Positions 58,042-64,000 of a stretch of DNA of 64,000 bases are shown here, in pieces. The DNA is taken from positions 2,046,001 through 2,110,000 of the forward strand of contig JALGAQ010000009.1 of assembly GCA_028829895.1 (NCBI GenBank), read 5' to 3'. The position numbers and the translations under genes were made by a program. The notes under the pieces are model-generated. The model was not told the DNA's origin, did not search any database, and was given only the letters and a program-made list of their open reading frames with translations. Origin of the DNA: Sinotaia quadrata (taxonomy: Eukaryota; Mollusca; Gastropoda; Architaenioglossa; Viviparidae). Numbering within the stretch: position 1 is the first letter of the stretch; each line of letters begins with the position of its first letter.

Positions 58042-59399
58042 ATTATATTAGCATAGAGAAAAACACGGAGAAATTGTATATAAAAAATAGTTATCAATTC
58101 AAGCCAACCCGACTGCTGGGATGATGGAATATCGAAGGCTTTAGCGGTTGACGAGTGGGCAATTGAAAAATTAAATAACTGAAAACATTCAAGATAAATA
58201 ACAAAGCAAAACTAAATAATCCACAAAGCACCCTCTGGTAGCCAGGATTGTTGTACATCAAGGGTAGGCATGGGACACTTGACGTTAATGTAATTGTGAG
58301 AACAGTTGTGTTCGTATTTGCAACCTTCATTACATCGATTGATAGAAAATGGACACATCTGACTGCTCAGCAAGCTGATTAATCCAGTAAGACCAATGAA
58401 CGTGACTCACTGTGAGGACACACTCACATGCCCCTATATGCCCAACCGGAACAATGTAAAAATCTAAGGGAGGACATTTCTTGACGGATTTCGTATAAGC
58501 TACATCATTGATTGATAAACGTCCAAGATTGCTGTACTAAAACTTTGGAAACGTAAAAAGGAACATAACACATTGCGCAAAAGCTTTTCATAATGAATCT
58601 AGCATTGGTTTCAAGCATCATTCAACTCACATCATATAATTGTTCTCAGTGAGCTTGATTTTTCTTGGTAGGTTTTACTTAATAACCGACCCATTGTAGC
58701 TAGGGAAACCGAAGTGCTTCGTTAGAAAACACATCAAACAATTTTTTTACAATCGAAAATGTACGATTTTGGTTTACTACGTATAATTCCCTGCATTTGG
58801 TTGAATTAAAAATAGGGTTCAATGTAACGACTCACGAGATCAAGATCTCGCCGTTCAGCTGGAACATTCTGTAGAGATCAGAGCTTCCTTCAGCGAGTTC
58901 AAGATGTAGTTTCCGATTAATGGACATTAGACAAGATCCAAAATTTATCAAATTAAATAATACTTTGCTATCGTTTAGTATCTTCCAGTATCAATACCAC
59001 AAATTTGTAAACTGATTACTCTCATATCACGTCATCTCAGGAGTGTAATTAACTTCGATACACAAGTGACTGTCTAAATGAACGTACTCTACATCTACGA
59101 TTATAATGAACCGTTAATCTAATCTATTTTTTGGCTAACTGAATACATGCAATATCTGATGTTATTTTCATCAGCACAGGAACTGTCACTCAAGCCGCAA
59201 AAACTTTCTACGGGAATATCAGGAACGACCAAATTGCCCTTTCCCAATTCTTACTCGTCGTTTAATGAAGTAAACCTTGGAGAGTTGAGGGCACCATCAA
59301 GCTATTGAATCCCGTGGATGGATCGCAGATAAGATTAACATTATGAGTGAATTGGACATGAAAAAACAACACCCTAAACGAAAAAAACAATGCAATAAT
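58042..59399. other. Intergenic sequence, nothing recognised
   Basis: No coding or repeat signal was seen. Confidence 0.3.
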
Positions 59400-60670
59400 A
59401 GTTCCATCTACAAGAGTAATCATTGGCACATGGAATGTTTGTATCATGCATGGATCTTGAAAATTTCAGGAGTTTGATCTATCTTGCACTAAAAAGATAA
59501 CTTTGGGATGTCGTCGGGCTAAGCGAGATGCGAGGAACTAAATTTGGTGAAATTATGACAGATGGTTGCCATAAAATCATTTTTTTTCTGAAAAGGATAA
59601 GAGGCATCAACGTGAAGTTCCACTCATTATAATAAATATAAAAATGAAGAGCATAATAATTTACTCTCTCATTTCCAGCAGACGTATATCGATCCGTAAT
59701 GCATCCAAACTCAAAAATCTAACTGTGATACAGGACTATGCACCAACTATTGATCATGAAGACAAAGAAGTAGAAGAATTTTACGATCAGCTGGATCAAG
59801 AAATACAAATGGTTCCGAAAAAAGACATCTTCGTATTTCAAAGAGGTTGGGATGCAAATTAGGGGGCCATGCTCATGAGCACTGTGCCACGACGGTCGGT
59901 AAATTGGATTTTCGAAAAAGAATTCATCGCGATCTTAGGCTTCTTCAGTTTGCAAATTTTCACCATCCTACTCTTGTTAACACTACCATCCTAAGCTATC
60001 CAGAACCGCAACGCGTCACTCTCCAAATGGCCTAGTACACAGCCAGATCGATTTCATCCTCGCACCTCATCGTTTAAAGTGGATCATCAGGATTGCCAAG
60101 AGAATGACATACACTGTGGTTGAAAGAGGCTGCGATCATATACCCTCGTCCTGGGAACATTCAGATTAAAACTTAACTGCCATCACTGCCAGAAGCCACC
60201 AGGTGTTAGGTTCGACAGTGAAAAACTTAATGATCCTATATTCACCCATATGTTCGAAGCTGAGATCGGGGTTGAATTTGCTGTTCTAAGCCTAATTAAT
60301 ATGGATAGTAACACTCTGAAATATAATATTAAAGAGGACAACCGAGCAATGGCCAGAAAAATAGACAAAATCACTAATGACTCAACTACCAAAAAAAAGG
60401 GAAATTGGGAAAGTGGGAAAGCTATCGAATCACCAGCTTTTTAAGCCATCCAAGGAAGGTTATGCTTCGCACCATTTTGAACCGCTTAATGTCTAAGAAA
60501 AAGGCTCGTTTGTCTGAAGAACAAGCTGTTTTCGGATTCGTCCAAAGTACCTTTGAGAATATATTTAATTGAAGAATAATATCTGAAAAGTTTCTTCAAC
60601 ATCAAAGAGACCTCCGTCAAAACTTCGTTATGTTATGCAGTCGCTGTATGTTGGAGCGATTAGTACCGCC
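59400..60670 (+). mobile_element. LINE family D (endonuclease-reverse transcriptase), 3'-incomplete and disabled
   Basis: Plus strand: VIIGTWNVCIMH (endonuclease motif I, TWNV), then LTVIQDYAPTIDHEDKEVEE and FYDQLDQEIQMVPKKDIFVF followed by QRGWDAN, where GDWNAK is usual (59644-59862). Next come PEPQRVTL..PDRFHPR-type, SDHR-region remnants, RLKLNCHHCQK, and VRFDSEKLNDP..F of the linker. Weak reverse-transcriptase remnants (GKVMLRTILNRL-like DNA near 60450) follow. Stops break it throughout. No FADD block remains. A related fragment lies at 16132-16400. Confidence 0.82.
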
Positions 60671-60982
60671 TTCTTAAACAATCATGTGTGTGAGTTCTTT
60701 TGCACAACTAAGATACGTCGGAATCTACAATGTATTTTTGTATATGAATCGTATTTTGGAATTTAGTTTTCTCATCGCATTGGTGGGATGCAATACACTC
60801 TACATTGTGGACAACATCCTTCACACACTAACGTCAGTTGTGCGTTTTTGCATATTTCGAAACTGAATTCGACGCAGTGAGTCAAAAAGAAAACTCAGAA
60901 AAGGAGAACTTATCACAAGTATTTTGGAACCATTTTGATCATCAACACCAAAGAATCGATGTCGTCTCATGCAGACGAAGCA
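60671..60982. other. Intergenic sequence, nothing recognised
   Basis: A 60-codon frame rich in hydrophobic residues (60684-60866) has no recognisable family. Confidence 0.25.

Positions 60983-61047
<65 letters not shown>
60983..61047. repeat. (AAT)n tract
   Basis: About 20 AAT units at the start of a 860-bp AT-rich block. Confidence 0.95.
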
Positions 61048-61050
<3 letters not shown>

Positions 61051-61239
61051 GAATAAGAATAATAATAATAAATATAATTAATATTATTATTAATATAATT
61101 ATAATTATTATTATTATTATTAATATTAGTAATTATTCGTTATAATAAATCAACAAACGTAATAACAATTATAATAAAATTATTAATAATATGGAAGTTA
61201 ACCATATTAATCATAACAATAATCATCAAAATAAAAATA
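61048..61239. repeat. AT-only low-complexity region
   Basis: Mixed AAT, ATT, ATA units with almost no G or C. Confidence 0.85.
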
Positions 61240-61421
<182 letters not shown>

Positions 61422-61713
61422 GGATAATCACAATCATAATAGTAACAAAAATATTAATAATAATATTAAAAATAGTATTGAATCTAACCATATTTACAAT
61501 AATAAAACTCGTAATATTATTCATAATATAAATAATTATAATTATAATAATAAATATTATTATTATGATAATAGTAATACAAAAAATTATAACAGTAATA
61601 ATAATATTATTAATAATTATTACTGGTATGATTAATATTATCAGATATAATAATTTTCCCCACATTATTATTTATTATATAAATATATATAATAAAACCC
61701 ATGAAAAACATTA
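61422..61713. repeat. Irregular AT-rich sequence between (AAT)n tracts
   Basis: Over 85 percent A+T with broken AAT/ATT units. Confidence 0.85.
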
Positions 61714-61843
<130 letters not shown>

Positions 61844-63449
61844 GTACTTTGTTAATTATTTTCAATCACAGACGCACTGGATTTCGTCGATTGCGACAGT
61901 CAGACTCGCAAGTGTTGCTTAATTTTTTGGGTGATTTTTTTCAAAAGTCAGTTGCCTAAATTATTTTGCATCTTGCTCAGGATAGCTCAAATGCGGATCG
62001 AGTCAGTTGTTGGAAAACGTCAGTCGTAATCCAGTTGAATGTTGCAAAATTGTATGCAGCTGCATATAATCAGAAAATTAGTCACCGACATCATTTGTCA
62101 AATTAGGTTTGTGATGATGAATGCTATCGCTCTGAATTTTATCGCAGGTAAACTTAAAAAGTGTATGGAAATATCGGTGAAATTGTGTAAAGATAAACCA
62201 TTTAAACAAAACCGATGTAATCAAAATATCTCAGATGAGCAGTTGAGTGATAAACTGCTTGCATTTTATGCGGCTTTCAATCCATATCCTACTTGGGTAA
62301 TTTTCACTGATATGACGTCTTCTCACTAGAGCAGGAGCATTGAATACCGGTATTTCACGATACTTATCAGTTCTATCGTTAGGATTAAAATTCTGTCGTC
62401 CTCGTTGCAGGGTTCATCCGCCTTAAATCAAGGTTCAATTTGAAAATGTGTACAAGCAGATTTCAAACTTAACCCTACTTTCCCGGGTTTCCATTGAACA
62501 TTTGAAATTAGACTTGGCAAATTCATTTTATGAAGCTTTAAAACAAGGTGAGTTCACACCGGTCTGCTAGTTACTAGGCTAGATAAGACCTAAAAAATTA
62601 TTATGACGAATTTTCGACTAAATTTTATTGTAGGTTGAATAACACCCTTCCAATGTTAAGAAACTCAACACTGTAAACGTCATCATTGAAACAGATCTAA
62701 TCAAAGATCAATTGATTAATAAACTAAAGCAGCTCTTGCAACAGCGACCAATGAGTCTAACGAAGCCGAAAGCAATTATACAGAGTAGATCAATAATCCG
62801 CATGCTATACGAACTCCTGACAAATCATAAAGTTAATATTCTCTTTAAACTAATACTGAACATGGAGGAGTCACCTCGTCATTCAATAGCAACATGGCTC
62901 AATAAAATGTTTGAAGCAGACTAACTATCTACGGAATATGTTTGACTTCGTTGATGCCTTTAAAGTTGTAATCTTTAAGGATAATGCGCTGGGTTCTTTA
63001 GATGCTTCTTTTCTATTTACAAATGCACCAGTCACTCACCCTTGAGAACGGTTTGAAGAAAACGGCATCGCAACTCCGCTTTAAAACAACTGCTTTAGCG
63101 CTGCATCTTCGGCCGGGGAAACACAAAATTTTTGGTAAAGTTTTCTGTATTGAATGCTATCACAAACACGTAGCGTAATAAATCTGACAACACATCATAC
63201 AGAGATAAAAAAAATTCCGGTCTAAAATTTTCCGCACGATGACTAGAACATGATTCGTATCAAATCTTCAAGTGATTCCTTGAAGCTGAAACAGTGCATT
63301 GAATTTAAATGATGCGCCCGTTTGGATGCTGCCTATTCATCCGCATTTCCATTAGGTTACACAAACAGGAAGTACTGAGTATAAAACCGCCTTGATTGAG
63401 GTATAAAATTGGGTTGATAATAATATGTAGGTAAATGTTACTCAATTCG
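61844..63449 (+). other. Intergenic sequence with two unrecognised short ORFs
   Basis: 62039-62329 (96 codons) includes MEISVKLCKDKPFKQNRCNQ, ISDEQLSDKLLAFYAAFNPY. 62660-62924 (about 88 codons) includes VNVIIETDLIKDQLINKLKQ and LLTNHKVNILFKLILNMEES. Both are on the plus strand and lysine, asparagine and isoleucine-rich, as expected of AT-rich DNA. A ATTGTAG acceptor-like site precedes the second (near 62634). I recognise no family; they may be chance frames. Confidence 0.2.
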
Positions 63450-64000
63450 GAAGTTTTTGTGCATTCGGGGCGAGCACAAACCGGTTTCTCGAATATTAGT
63501 GGTCATATGTTGTACATGCGTGCCTAATTGCACATAGAAAACCTCTCGATCTGGTGTACCAATGCAGCCAACTAAGACAACAACACTCTTTTGCAAGTAT
63601 TTTTGGCGGTTTAATTGTACAGGTACAGATGATAGCACACTAGGTATTTTGAATCATTCTTTAATTCAGTAGTATCTACTGCGATTTACAACTATTCTTT
63701 CACTTTATCAGAAACTATGAGGTGAACGTTTGTTTACCCATTTTTCGGTGCGCAATGAATCGGTGGATATCATTGTAGAATGATTTAATAGCCTAATATG
63801 CTATCATAGGTACTTATACAAATCAACCGCCAAAAATACTTGCGATATGTAGGCAAGTTTAATTGTTACTAATCGTTCTATAAATTGGCATAATATGGGT
63901 GTGCGGTTTTTTGGTCAGAAGATTTTTGCCAGTAGCTCATCTCCAGTTTTGTATTTTTCTTTGGTGATGGCAATTTTTCACCTGGTAGGAAAATTCCAAC
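63450..64000. repeat. Foldback-repeat family, copy 3 (most complete, runs off window)
   Basis: The outer part 63465-63540 (CACAAACCGGTTTCTCGAAT, GTTGTACATGCGTGCCTAAT) is followed by the left arm from 63592 (GCAAGTATTTTTGGCGGTTT, GTACAGATGATAGCACACTA, GGTATTTTGAATCATTCTTT). The inverted right arm ends at 63843 (GCTATCATAGGTAC, CAACCGCCAAAAATACTTGC). Arms are about 95 bp. After the right arm, ACCTGGTAGGAAAATTCCAA resembles 4935-4970 beyond the second copy, so the element probably extends past the window edge. Confidence 0.7.

Overview
This is a eukaryotic window, most likely from a parasitic flatworm; a diphyllobothriid-like cestode or a trematode fits best, but the species cannot be fixed from sequence alone. 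Evidence: one spliced single-copy type gene (a WIPI2/Atg18 homologue) with a 37-bp upstream intron and a later 11.5-kb intron, a pattern known in flatworms; non-LTR retrotransposons of the endonuclease-reverse transcriptase type common in flatworms; Penelope-like remnants; tRNA-derived SINEs; abundant (AAT)n and (TA)n tracts; and two 100-base assembly gaps (16032-16131, 50298-50397).

Layout. 1-16000: no convincing host gene. This part holds Penelope-like fragments (146-240, 6842-7078, 8566-8690), foldback or palindromic repeats (1440-1905, 4530-4965, 5398-5755, 7692-8040), a degenerate telomere-like tract (6711-6820), a 3' fragment of LINE family A (2047-2507) and a CR1/jockey-like LINE (family B, 11153-13280, minus). 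16687-38561: the WIPI2-like gene on the plus strand, eight exons found, about 498 codons, missing the 5' start and probably the 3' end. Its introns carry LINE B (19200-20635), LINE C (22190-25085, broken by an insert), a Tigger/pogo DNA transposon with a SINE inside (25111-26459), LINE A (27650-29610), several SINEs and a second LINE C fragment (33880-34420). 38562-50000: mostly unrecognised sequence with SINEs, two (TA)n blocks and a decayed LINE A end (47370-48120). 50398-53134: a minus-strand LINE A copy interrupted by a decayed piggyBac transposase gene. 55071-58041: the most complete LINE A copy, still full of stops. 59400-60670: another LINE (family D). 60983-61843: long (AAT)n tracts. 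63450-64000: another foldback-repeat copy.

The only gene with a clear cellular role is the WIPI2-like one: a seven-bladed beta-propeller that would bind PI3P through its FRRG motif and act in autophagosome formation. Everything else recognisable is transposable-element material, nearly all inactivated by stops, frameshifts or truncation. LINE A, B and C families are each present in more than one copy here, so the copies can be aligned to each other to find element ends. No wholly new system is evident. The most notable signals are a hammerhead-ribozyme-like fold in a Penelope-type repeat, the foldback repeat families, and the nested piggyBac/LINE and SINE/Tigger structures.
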